Below are positions 22,697 through 31,612 of a DNA stretch of 64,000 nucleotides, one piece after another. Position 1 is the stretch's first letter, and each line of letters starts with the position of its first letter. Both the position numbers and the translations under genes were made by a program. The DNA is from Pseudoips prasinana (Eukaryota > Arthropoda > Insecta > Lepidoptera > Nolidae). The notes under the pieces are model-generated. The model ran no database searches, had not been told where the DNA came from, and was given only the letters and a program-made list of their open reading frames with translations. Where the stretch lies: assembly GCA_951640165.1 (NCBI GenBank), contig OX621255.1:1736001-1800000 (forward strand), in the 5' to 3' direction.

Positions 22697-22808
22697 GATA
22701 CAGATCTAAGACTTGTACGGGGGAGATAACACTGCACAATTGTGTGCACGGACACCTCTCCTGCAACTCCCTAAGTTACTTCTGTGGCCGTCACTGCTTG
22801 TCTGAGAG
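22697..22808 (+). other. Non-coding snoRNA-host exon
   Basis: Acceptor TATATTTACAG and donor GAGAG|GTAACT bound a 112-nt GC-richer exon with stops in the readable frames. Snorna copy 2 ends 70 nt upstream of the acceptor, the usual spacing for an intronic C/D snoRNA, which supports real splicing here. Confidence 0.6.
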
Positions 22809-22879
22809 GTAACTACTATTTTCAATATTTTTCTAGTCATTGACACGGTTTTATTAGCTTCACTTGTAACTAACTATGT

Positions 22880-23530
22880 AAGAAAATCCTGGAATCTTAA
22901 TTTGACCCACTTCCCGGTCTCCGATTAGGATGAAATTTTGCACACGCTCTGAGTTCTGATGACAATACATGATTAGATAAATAAACGTCATTACAAATCC
23001 AATATGGCGGCCTCCCCAAGATGGCGGACTGGCTGTTTAAAATCCACCCCCATGATATGGGTATCAAATGAAAGGGTTTGCTGTCAGGAATACGAAAAAA
23101 ATAGTTACGTAACTTAAATCCAATATGGCGGACAGGGGCTCTACCGGCTAAGTCGCCGAACATCGATTTATTAAATGGCGTTCATATAAATAAAGGTTAA
23201 AAATTACTTAATCAGTCGTTAAATTGGCTTCCATGAGCACATGTGACGTCATATATGGTCCGGCATCGATTGTCAACTTTGAAGCCGATTGAACGATTGA
23301 TTAAGTCATTTTTAACCTTTATTTATTTGAATGCCACTAATGAAATCTATGTTCGGCGACTTAGCCAGTAGAGCCTCAGGCTATTTGAAATGCACCCCCA
23401 TTATATGGGTATCAAATGAAAAGTTTTGCTGTAAGGAATACGAAAAAAATTGTCACGTGACTTAAATCCAACACGGGCGGACATCCAAGATGGCTTTTGT
23501 AATTTTTAGGGCGTGTTAAAAGCGCGGTTT
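22880..23530 (+). repeat. Repeat of AATATGGCGG blocks, split by a MITE
   Basis: Two parts, 22880-23136 and 23376-23530, both contain ATATGGGTATCAAATGAAA, GGAATACGAAAAAAAT and a CCAA.A.GGCGGAC block. So the host repeat is itself internally repeated or partly duplicated around the MITE. Confidence 0.55.
23137..23375. mobile_element. Foldback MITE, GGCTCTACCGGCTAAGTCG ends
   Basis: Arms of about 100 bp: GGCTCTACCGGCTAAGTCGC at the left returns inverted as GCGACTTAGCCAGTAGAGCC at the right. A single arm of the same element lies at 32050-32172 in the CRAL-TRIO gene. Confidence 0.8.
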
Positions 23531-24193
23531 TCAGTATTTTAAACTATTATTTTCTTTTTTAATTGGAGTCACTTGTGATCAGAGGGACTTTTGGTACTTG
23601 CGACATGTTTGAATAGTATGGACATACCTGGGATCCCAGAATTCAATGGGATTTACATTATATACTTATTGTTAACGTTGGTAATGATTTTAGAGGCTCT
23701 CATCCGAATGTGTGCATACATGATGAACTGAGATTTGAACACATATAATTATACTATGCCTAAACTTAAATGAAATAGGTGGATGTTAGGTAATTTTTTT
23801 ACATAGGCAATGTCCATCGAAATCAATTTTATTGCTGCAATGTTTATTTAGTCACTACATATGTATTACTACAATTCAAGATTCCTGGAATACCGGTGTC
23901 ATGTCCATATTAATATATACATTTGAAGTCTAGTTTGTTATTTTATAACACTTAGTTTTTAGTTTAGGTGATCATTTCTATTTGTGAGTGTTGGTTCACC
24001 TGTTATTGGCAACTGTATAAGACCATAACTTGACACCGATCGTTATTTGATATGTTATATACAGTAGCTGTTGGTGTACCTTTAAATAAATAAATTAAAT
24101 TAACGTCCAGCCCTAAATAGCTCTACCTACTACAATTACTTACGATACATTTGGAACTAAAATAGTTAAGCATGTGTTACGTAACTGGTGTAG

Positions 24194-24583
24194 TGTCGGC
24201 GTGGTTGGCAAATGCTTGCTTTTGCTGAGGTCGTGGGTTCGATTTCCACTCAGGACAGATATTTGTGTGCATGAACATGTCTGTTTGTCCTGAGTCTGGT
24301 TGTAATTATCTATATAAGTATGTATTTACAAAAGAAAAGTAGTATATGTAGTATATTAGTTATCTGGTTTCCATGGTACAGACGCCAGCACATCAAGCTA
24401 CCCCTCAATCTGTCAAATTTCACCAATTGAAAGTGAACCTTATGCTTTTGTGGTAAAGTTGAAAATCTATAAAAGAAATTTGACAGATTGGGGTAGCTGG
24501 ACGTGCTGGCGTCTGGAAAAGCTCTGCTTAGTTTGGGATCAGATGGCCGCGTGTAAATATTGTCCCAGGATATTATTATTATA
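24194..24583 (+). repeat. tRNA-derived SINE split by a MITE
   Basis: Head GTGTCGGCGTGGTTGGCAAA, B box GGTCGTGGGTTCGATTTCC, body GTGTGCATGAACATGTCTG, tail TTGTCCCAGGATATTATTAT. The MITE at 24379-24515 interrupts the tail (CCATGGTA...GCTCTGCTTAGTTTGGGATC). Confidence 0.85.
24379..24515. mobile_element. Second copy of the CAGACGCCAGCAC MITE
   Basis: CAGACGCCAGCACATCAAGC to GCTGGACGTGCTGGCGTCTG, about 137 bp, inserted in a SINE. The left TA survives; the right TA is not visible. Confidence 0.8.
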
Positions 24584-24588
24584 AACAT

Positions 24589-24663
24589 CAATATGATGAT
24601 TTCAATATTCTATACACCATCTTTCGACTGAAAAGTTTTGATGTAAACTATTCACTGATAAAT
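24589..24663 (+). ncRNA. C/D-box snoRNA, copy 3
   Basis: C box ATGATGA at 24593-24599, D' CTGA at 24628-24631 preceded by CACCATCTTTCGA, C' TTGATGTA, D box CTGA at 24655-24658, ending 70 nt before the CACAG acceptor at 24728. Its 5' edge is only a few bases from the tail of the SINE ending near 24583, so the SINE has narrowly spared it. Confidence 0.82.
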
Positions 24664-24728
24664 ATATCATAATTTACACAATGTGTTCTCTAGCAGTGCT
24701 GTACTTAAGTATGTTTCTCTTTTCACAG

Positions 24729-24850
24729 GTAATGATTGGAGAGTTGCCGTCTTTACTATATATATAATTGTTAACTTTACTTACCTCTGTACACACTTAT
24801 CATGGCTGGAAAATTCGATAAAAATATATATTTTTACGACATTTTGAAGT
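24729..24850 (+). other. Probable terminal snoRNA-host exon
   Basis: Acceptor CTTTTCACAG, 70 nt after snoRNA copy 3. No donor follows soon; a GATAAA hexamer at 24817 could act as a variant polyadenylation signal ahead of a T-rich stretch. The end is an estimate. Confidence 0.5.
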
Positions 24851-24899
24851 TTCATTTCGATGTTTCCATAGAGGATAGTGGAGTAATCGTCAGACTATA

Positions 24900-25285
24900 G
24901 TTCTTCCCTCTTACTCACCACTGCAACTCCGGTAAGCCAGGATCAACAGTGACACACAATGAAATGACACTGAGCGGTGAGGCTCAGACATCTCCCGGGG
25001 AATCTCTTTAACTGTCTTGGATCCCGCAATGAATTTAATCAGAAAAAAGGAGGAGTTAGAAATGAATAGTTCCACTTCCCCCCAGAGCAAAGCGGAAGAC
25101 AGAATGATGTAGAGTCTATAGCCTCATTAAACGAGAGAATAGCAAACTAGAGAAGTCAGCTGCAAAAGCACCGATGGTTAATTTAGGGGTCCTAAGTGAG
25201 CTGTTATATTTGATTCCAATAGTAGGTATGGCAAAAGCGCTTAAACGCACGGAGGTTGGTCCTTGTTGCTACAAGATCCGTATAA
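24900..25285. other. Unassigned sequence between host exon and Harbinger remnant
   Basis: GC-richer than average. One frame on the plus strand gives MNLIRKKEELEMNSS and, after frame breaks, a hydrophobic stretch, reminiscent of a LINE ORF1 but too broken to name. Confidence 0.3.
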
Positions 25286-25925
25286 GGCCTCTGCTCGAAT
25301 TTTGCGGGTAGCGGGGCGGCGCGGGAGCGGGGCGGGCAACGCATACCTGTTCTCCAAACCAGCGGGCAGATCGCGCGGCACTATAGCGGTTTAGTGTTGT
25401 GTTCGTGGTTGTGTTGTCGAGATATTTGTTTTTATTTGCGAACGAAATGTCGAATATATACGTGAAAAATTCAAAGAATATTTTGTAAATAATCGCATTA
25501 GTTACTAATTAATTTGTAAAACATAATAAATATTGTATTTGACATAATAAATCATTTTTATATTTACCTTCAATATTCAGTTCGTTTTTTATTTCTTCCC
25601 ATAATTGGTTAATTATTTTTCTATTTTTATGGTTCATATCTTTGCTGTTCCATATGGGTGTCCTCTCAAAGAAATAATTTGCTCTTGCACATCCGAGGAC
25701 ATTTTGATACGTCACAAAAAAAATGTACAACACTATAATACAATGCAGATGCGCAACGCGGGCGGTCACCGCTTGACTGGAGTGCACCGCTCGTTGCCCG
25801 CCCCCGCGCCGCTGCCACGCCGCTGTTTTCAAGAACCGGTCCATTTGATTTTACGCATAAGATCCTGCCGCTCCCGCGCCGCCGCCGCCGCCGCCCCGCT
25901 GCTCGCAAAATTCGAGGCAGAGGCC
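25286..25925. mobile_element. Harbinger-like element, internally deleted, with MADF exon
   Basis: Flanked by TAA on both sides and bounded by inverted repeats starting GGCCTCTGC(C)TCGAATTTTGCG and continuing into GC-rich GGGGCGGCG blocks, about 60 bp in all. A 3-bp TAA duplication is typical of PIF/Harbinger, whose second gene codes a Myb/SANT- or MADF-type DNA-binding protein. Both ends keep a promoter-like stretch and the start of a gene: a short ATG frame pointing right (25447-25488), and the MADF exon pointing left (25568-25702). It looks like a two-gene convergent element with its middle deleted. Confidence 0.65.
25568..25702 (-). pseudogene. MADF-domain first exon, frameshifted
   Basis: From ATG at 25702 the frame reads MSSDVQEQIISLRGHP and then goes out of phase; one base later the MADF core resumes as IWNSKDMNHKNRKIINQLWE and EIKNELNIE up to a donor GAAG|GTAAAT at 25567. 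The pattern (hydrophobic start, RxHPxxW, N..NR, WEEI) is the N-terminal half of a MADF domain, which binds DNA. A single-base deletion near the HP motif explains the break. The second half of the domain is absent. Confidence 0.65.
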
Positions 25926-25947
25926 TAATAAACTACTCCAGATATCG

Positions 25948-26617
25948 TTACCGTCAGGATGGCTGGACCAAACGAGATATGTACATGAGACAATGCCCAC
26001 TGTTTATTACCTATTTGCTACTATTTACTACCAGTAATGAACTAATTGCTACCTTTGCGTTAAGAATATATCCAAGAAATAAAGCGGCCAGCCGTTCTGA
26101 CGTCAGGTTGGCCGACCACTTCTAAGTTCTCATAGTTTTAGCGTTACATTAAGTTTTATTAATTTATTTATTTGCTACCTAACATAAAATTTTGTAAATG
26201 GATAAAAGTGTACTATGGGTATAAAGAAACAGTAGTTTTCCATAAGCCACTAAGCGCCTGCAACAACATTGTTAGCATTATTCTGAGAAAAGACGTAAAT
26301 AAATAATTGATGCACAGGCGTTTTTATGACTTGTTTTATCTCTTTATATGACCCCCTCAAAGTTGTGTAAACATATAATGTAATAAAGTAGCTAATATAC
26401 ATGTTAACAAAGCCGTTAATATGACGCTAAAACTATGAGAACTTAGAAGTGGTCGGCCAACCTGACGTCAGAATGACTGACCACTTTATTTTTTTAATAT
26501 ATTTCTTAACGCAAAGGTAGCAATTATTTCATTACTGTATATAGTAGCAAATCGGTAATAAACAGTGGGCATTGTCTAATGTACATATCTCGTTTGGTCC
26601 AGCCATCCTGACGGTAA
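25948..26617. mobile_element. MULE-like foldback element with 10-bp target duplication
   Basis: Starts TTACCGTCAGGATGGCTGGA and ends with its inverse; arms extend about 200 bp. The 10-mer CCAGATATCG flanks it exactly on both sides (25938-25947 and 26618-26627), interrupting the R1-like LINE. A long terminal inverted repeat with an 8-11 bp duplication is the Mutator pattern. Each arm also contains an internal palindrome around CTGACGTCAG. No transposase inside. Confidence 0.8.
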
Positions 26618-26799
26618 CCAGATATCGGTTGCAACATAATATCACGCTGATTTTGCCAGAGATCACACTCCCACAGGATGTGGTGAGCAGTTTGTTCATA
26701 TTCGTTACTGGAAGTTGAGCACAGACAGATTGGTGAAGATACTAATTAAAACTAAACAATTTACTCTTAATTAAATTGCCGTGTCCGGTAAAAAATTGC

Positions 26800-27400
26800 T
26801 TAGCGTCAGAATGGCTGGTTGCCTATGGCAGGCGGCTCTGAAAGTATATTGAAGAAGTGCTACCCAATTGCTTATATTTGCTTCATATCTTCAATAATTG
26901 CTACATACGATACATTTAGAGAAATATAAAAAAAATGTTGACCAGCCATTCTGACGTCAGGATGGATGGTGGCCTCCGTATTCAGTGTGAAATACGCAAA
27001 ATTTCTAAAAGTTTGTTCCATCAATAATTGCTTCATTCCCCAATTTAAGTTTGTGCTTCGTACATTCATTAGGTAAAAAAATATAGCTTTTATTAATATT
27101 TGTACGGAGAAGTGCCTGATAATTTGGAAAGGCAACAGTTTTTTTGTGCTACAGCGTCTTGTTCAAATCTTGCAGGCGTTTACAATTACAAATATTAATA
27201 TAAGCTATATTTTGCGTATTTCACGCTGAAAACGGCGACCACCATCTATCCTGACGTCAGAATGGCTGGTCAAAAAACAATTTATTTCTCTGAATGTATC
27301 ATTTATGTAGCAATTATTGAAGAAATGAAGCAATTGTATAGCAATTCTTCAATATACATTCAGAGCCGCGGGCCATAGGCAACTAGCCATTCTGACGCTA
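26800..27400. mobile_element. Second MULE-like foldback element
   Basis: Left TAGCGTCAGAATGGCTGGTT and right AACTAGCCATTCTGACGCTA are inverted, arms about 200 bp, also with CTGACGTCAG inside each arm. An approximate 9-bp direct repeat (AAAAAATTG / CAGAAATTG) flanks it. The R1-like LINE continues on both sides. Confidence 0.7.
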
Positions 27401-27439
27401 GCAGAAATTGTGCAACACAATGGTCTATGATTAGCCAAG

Positions 27440-28800
27440 ATTTATTTAACTGCGTACGTCCGGAAAGAACTGGTGCAGATGGCGACCCTTGGTTGAGCTA
27501 TTCCATCTACATTGCCATTCATTTAGCAGTTCGTCATTTAAGTTAGCAATTGGCATAAATATCCTGGTTATTTTAGTACTGTCGCGTAATGATGAGTAAA
27601 TAATCATTTTCAAAATTTGCCCGCGTAGAATAATACATTGCTGCTCGTCTTTGAACTTCAAGATCAACCGGAAGTACACCCGCTAGTACAGGCAGGGCCT
27701 CTGTGCTTACTGTTCGTTTTACAGTAACATTTTTCAGTTTTACGCTCGGGGGAGATTTTAGTTCACCCTTAAGACGGCGTTGGTAGGCATTATGGGGAGC
27801 AAATGTAAGGCGGTTTCTTTTACCCCATTCGCTTATCATACTTAATCAAGTTTGAGCCAGATTTTCCAAGTCTCCTGTAGTTACCGTGTTATATCGAAGA
27901 GGCCATCGACGGCATATGTCGTTAAAAGAGCAGCGCGGTGGCAAGGGTAATCAAGAAATCATCAAAACCCAAGTTCCAAAGATACGGCGTGAGCACGGAG
28001 ACCTGGGGGCAGCCCATGGTTAACGATTTAGTGACCCTGTAGTGACCAAGCTTAAGTGTTGCAGAGCCATTAAAAAATATGATGTGATTATCGAATATAT
28101 ATTACTATAACAACCGCGTAACTTCAGTGTTTGTAACAAAATTGGCCACCACGTGTTATCAAAAGCCCCTGAAATATCTAGGAATATGGCCAAAACGTAC
28201 TTACATTCTGACGAGTTTATACAGTTTTCCTCACCGAGATAGCTGCGTCTACTGTCGATTTACCCGCAGTAAAACCAAATTGATTTCCGTGAAATTTGGT
28301 CCTCCCGGTAGCAATCGCGGTACGATAAGTCGTTCTAGAAGCTTGTCTAAGGAAGGCAGTAACGTTATTGCTTAGGGTCCTCAGGCAGTTTGTCACCATT
28401 TTTCGGTATAATACGAATAAAACCGTTGCGCCAAGTACGCGGAAAAGTCCCTTCAGATATGCAACGATTAAAATCTTTTAGTATTAATTTACCGGATTGT
28501 TTCGTGGCTTCTATTATAATTTTGTTGGATATTTTATATTCACCTGACGCTTTGTTAACAGGTAGCGATTTCACAGTATTTATAAACTCATTAATAGTAG
28601 GAAGACTCGACATATACGTAGCGGGTGAATCATTTGCCCACTGCCTAATCTGCTTGTGGTAGTCATTATCGTTCAAGGAACTATCATCAGGTATGAGCGA
28701 ATTAAGTAGGAATTCCGTGGTCTCCTCTATGCCACTGGTGTAGGTATTATTAATATTTAAGTTTTGAATATATGCTAGATCTATAGACCTATTTGCTTTA
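27440..28800 (-). pseudogene. R1-like reverse transcriptase and post-RT fragment
   Basis: Upstream part: NKASGEYKISNKIIIEATKQ and ISEGTFPRTWRNGFIRIIPK (RT blocks 0-1), then FGFTAGKSTVDAA. Downstream part: ISEWGKRNRLTFAPHNA and ALPVLAGVLPVDLEVQRRAA, ending KGRHLHQFFPDV. The catalytic block region is too scrambled to read. Confidence 0.7.
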
Positions 28801-28829
28801 AACTCATGGCCTGAAAGAAAAAAAAAGGC

Positions 28830-28878
28830 AAAAGAAGGCCTGTGGTCACCCCTATAGGGTGACCACAGGTCTTCTTTT
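28830..28878. repeat. Hairpin with 20-bp arms in the LINE graveyard
   Basis: AGAAGGCCTGTGGTCACCC pairs with AGGGTGACCACAGGTCTTCT around CTAT, with one or two mismatches, and extends into A and T runs. Confidence 0.75.
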
Positions 28879-29059
28879 TTCTAATTTATCGACTATTTTT
28901 CTAATAGATTGCCTTTAGATTACTCTATTCACGAGCGGTAACGTGAACGAGCTATTTTGAGATTAATATATGCACTATTTAAAACATCGCCTACAATTTT
29001 ACGTTTTTTTTAGTTTATTATATTTTTTACGTGCTCTCCGAAATTCACAGCGAACTTTA

Positions 29060-29930
29060 ATTAATATATAATATAATAATAAATTTATTCAAAAATGTGT
29101 ACAAAATTTATATCTATTTATATTAAAAATAATTAATACTAAGCTATAGACAGTTTGTGCCTGTACTAGGTTAAACCTGTACCACAGGCGTTCTAATGGC
29201 TTAAAAAGTATACTTATCCTTTATTAAAAATTTAAACAATATTAAATTATACAAATTCAAAAATCTAAGATATAATGTTTAAAAATTAACTTATTTTAGA
29301 ATACTAAATAACGCCTCAGTCTCATCATAGGTCAACTTTTGTAAAAAATTATTGACTATTCTTTTACAATTTATATAGTTGAGGTTATATATAGATAGTG
29401 ACTTATTTATTTTATTGTAAAGATATGGCCCGAGAAAAGGATAAAACCTGTTTGTATAAATAAACTTAGACTCTGATGCACTAGTGCAGATAATATCTTT
29501 CCGTCTTTTGCTGTTAGTAAGGTTAGCATTGTAAGTGAGTGTTGAGTGTTGTTTTAAAATTGCATGTTTAATAAAGAGTTGGCGGACAGTTAAGACGTTG
29601 CATTTTTCATACAGAATGCACGTAGGAAAAAGGAAAGGTCGAAAAGTTGCAACTTTTAGTATTGCTCTTTGGGCACGTTCAATGGTTAACATTAAGGTTT
29701 TTGAAGCACCACCCCAGGATGTAATGCAGTACTGAATAATAGATTGACATAATGCCTGATAGACTAGTTTAATCAATTTGATATCAGCAATATGGCGTAG
29801 TTTTTTAAACACGAATATGTGCATCCGTACCCGATTTGACAAGGCAAGGATATGTTGTTTAAAAGATAGAGCTTCATCGATAATAACACCAAGATACTTC
29901 ATGCTATTTGTGTTAGTAATAACTGGAAGT
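29060..29930 (-). pseudogene. CR1-like LINE, C-terminal 203 codons
   Basis: A clean minus-strand frame from about 29902 to a stop at 29291 starts MKYLGVIIDEALSFKQHI, includes QSIIQYCITSWGG and IERAQRAILKVATFRPF, and ends DETEALFSILK. It is a close relative of the element at 57760-59969 (YLGIIIDEHLSFKQ, IERAQRAILKVSTFRPF). The 3' UTR ends in an AT-rich ATTATTAT-like tail near 29060. 5' truncated within RT, inserted in the R1-like LINE. Confidence 0.85.
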
Positions 29931-29934
29931 TAAG

Positions 29935-30340
29935 TAGTTATTCCACCAATCGCATCTTTGAATATTAGTGACAGGGTCACGGCCTATGGCAATATCGGCA
30001 CAGTAGGTAAAAGTGTCCGACATAATTACAGCACATTCCTCTGTTGTTAGTTCAACCCCGGTGAAATCCGCAGCATGCGCGGCATTAAAAGCTCTGAAAA
30101 AATCCCAATCGGCCCCTTTGAGCCGATATCTATAATTACCGAAATCGCTGTAGGTCTTTGTACCATCCGAGGAACAAACTCGTACACGACTAAGCGGTGA
30201 TCACTGGATGAAGCGTCAGGCAAAACACGCCATCCATCCTCTCGGACGTCTGAGCATGAAAAAGTGACGTCAATAAAAGATTCGCCGGTAGGGCTACAAT
30301 AAGTAGGCGGTGCATCAGGAGAGTTATTGTATTGATAGAT
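29935..30340 (-). pseudogene. R1-like apurinic endonuclease fragment
   Basis: Minus strand: SPDAPPTYCSPTGESFIDVT, then SSDHRLVVYEF with the catalytic S-D-H triad of the endonuclease fold. A one-base frameshift follows near IGSKG, then the frame resumes to VTNIQRCDWWNN. Confidence 0.7.
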
Positions 30341-30344
30341 TCAT

Positions 30345-30795
30345 TTTTCATCAGATGGCCGACCAGGTCATATTACTCATAGTTTTAGCGTTGTATTAGC
30401 CGCTTTGTTAATTTGAGTACCTATATAAATGCTACCTTGACTTTGAATTTTTACACAACTTTGAGGTCCCATAAAAAGAATATAATTTTAGTCACCAAGT
30501 GCCTGCAACAATATTGTTAGCATTATTCTGAGAAAAGGACGTCTTTTCTCAAAATACTGCTAAATAGTTGGTGCACAGGCCTTTTAATATCATTTATATT
30601 AAAAGGCCTGTGCACCAACTATTTAGCAGTTAAATGTGTGTCATTTAGGAACTCGAACCGTTCTTTGAGAAAAAGTGGCAGGATTAAAATATTTTTTTAA
30701 CACGAAAATATGTAGCAAATATTCCATTACTGGTAGTAAATAGGTAATGAACAGTGGACATGGTGTCATGTACCTACATCGTTTTACTTGACTAC
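30345..30795. mobile_element. Diverged relative of the 25948 foldback element
   Basis: Shares CTCATAGTTTTAGCGTT, GTTAGCATTATTCTGAGAAAA, GCCTGCAACAA.ATTG and ACAGTGGACAT..GTC.TGTAC blocks with the element at 25948-26617. It abuts the endonuclease end of the R1-like LINE. A perfect 35-bp hairpin lies inside. Confidence 0.6.
30556..30630. repeat. Perfect 35-bp hairpin
   Basis: Arms 30556-30590 and 30596-30630 (starting ACTGCTAAATAGTTGGTGCA) are perfectly complementary around a 5-nt loop. Confidence 0.92.
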
Positions 30796-30923
30796 TAAAA
30801 CGTCGACTCGTAACTTCTTACGTCATAACTCCTTATAATAAACGGTTACGTACCTATACCTACACTATAATTATGTGGTTATGCTACCAAAAAAACTTGA
30901 GAGGTGTCAAGGGGCACCCGGAT

Positions 30924-31154
30924 GGAACGAAGTTCCTTTCGATTAATTAGCGAAGGAATTGTAATAAATTTTTATTTTTTTAAGTTATAATAATATATTT
31001 TTTTATTATTAACAAATATAATGTAATATAAACTTAATCAGTAAGCTCAATTTTAGTAGGTAATAAAAAAAAAGCAAAAAGTGTCGTTACAACATTTTGT
31101 CTTAATTTTTCCGTCTAGCCCCCTTTCGCAACGCGCGATAAGGAACTTCGTTCC
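30924..31154. mobile_element. Small MITE with GGAACGAAGTTCCTT ends
   Basis: About 230 bp, AT-rich interior, GGAACGAAGTTCCTT at the left and its inverse at the right; each end is itself palindromic. It lies downstream of the CRAL-TRIO gene's polyadenylation signal. Confidence 0.65.
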
Positions 31155-31343
31155 AAAATACTTTAGTATATTTTAATGTTCATTTCATTCATTTGATATC
31201 TAATCACATACTAAATGATCTCTCTGCACCACCCAATGGTTGACAGGTAGATAATGCCTATGGCATTAAGTCCGCCTATGTACATATACTTTGTGCTAAA
31301 GTTTAAATAAATAAATAAATGATAAACCAAACTAACAGCAACA

Positions 31344-31349
31344 TTTATT
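31344..31349 (-). terminator. Polyadenylation signal of the CRAL-TRIO gene
   Basis: AATAAA on the minus strand, 109 bases after the stop codon, the first in that direction; cleavage would fall near 31325. Confidence 0.65.
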
Positions 31350-31457
31350 TTTATAAATCTTATATGCGCCAACAGATGGCGCTATACTTAACTTTGTACT
31401 TTGTACACAGCTTGACACCAAATACAATACAGATTTAATTAGTATTTCAATGATGTA

Positions 31458-31612
31458 TCAGTCTATGTCCAATTTTTTGAAGGATCCTTCAACGCCGCCG
31501 AATATGTCTGATATGGACTTGGGTTTGCCCGGCCGCTGCGACTCTACAACACGTTTTTCATTCTCTTTTACAAACCAATCTTTGTTTGCTTTTAGCCGGG
31601 CTATCATTTCAT
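31458..31612 (-). CDS. CRAL-TRIO gene, coding exon 6 (C-terminus)
   Basis: Acceptor TCTGTTTCAG, stop TGA at 31460-31458. Encodes DEMIARLKANKDWFVKENEK and the basic tail ending GSFKKLDID. Confidence 0.92.

Larger units (their letters stand above)
25929..30340 (-). mobile_element. R1-like LINE, fragmented by later insertions
   Basis: Pieces of one non-LTR polyprotein lie in order on the minus strand. Endonuclease end, 30340-29935 (DVREDGWRVLPDA, SSDHRLVVYEF, CDWWNN). RT, 28800-27840 (KSLPVNKASG, RTWRNGFIRIIPK). Post-RT region, 27839-27420 (ALPVLAGVLP, EWQCRWNSSTKGRHLHQFFP). C-terminal motif, about 26800-26640 (TAHHILWECDLWQNQRD), with a stop near 25927. Many frameshifts and stops: long dead. 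It is cut by the CR1-like fragment (29060-29930) and two foldback elements (25948, 26800). Confidence 0.7.

Noticed and set aside
25605..25928. GC-rich open frames over the Harbinger end (RRRR and AAAA runs)
   Set aside because: They overlap the inverted repeat and the MADF exon on other frames and contain only low-complexity residues.
28127..28662. Plus-strand frames of 82-90 codons
   Set aside because: Antisense to the R1-like RT fragment, which has clear RT motifs on the minus strand.
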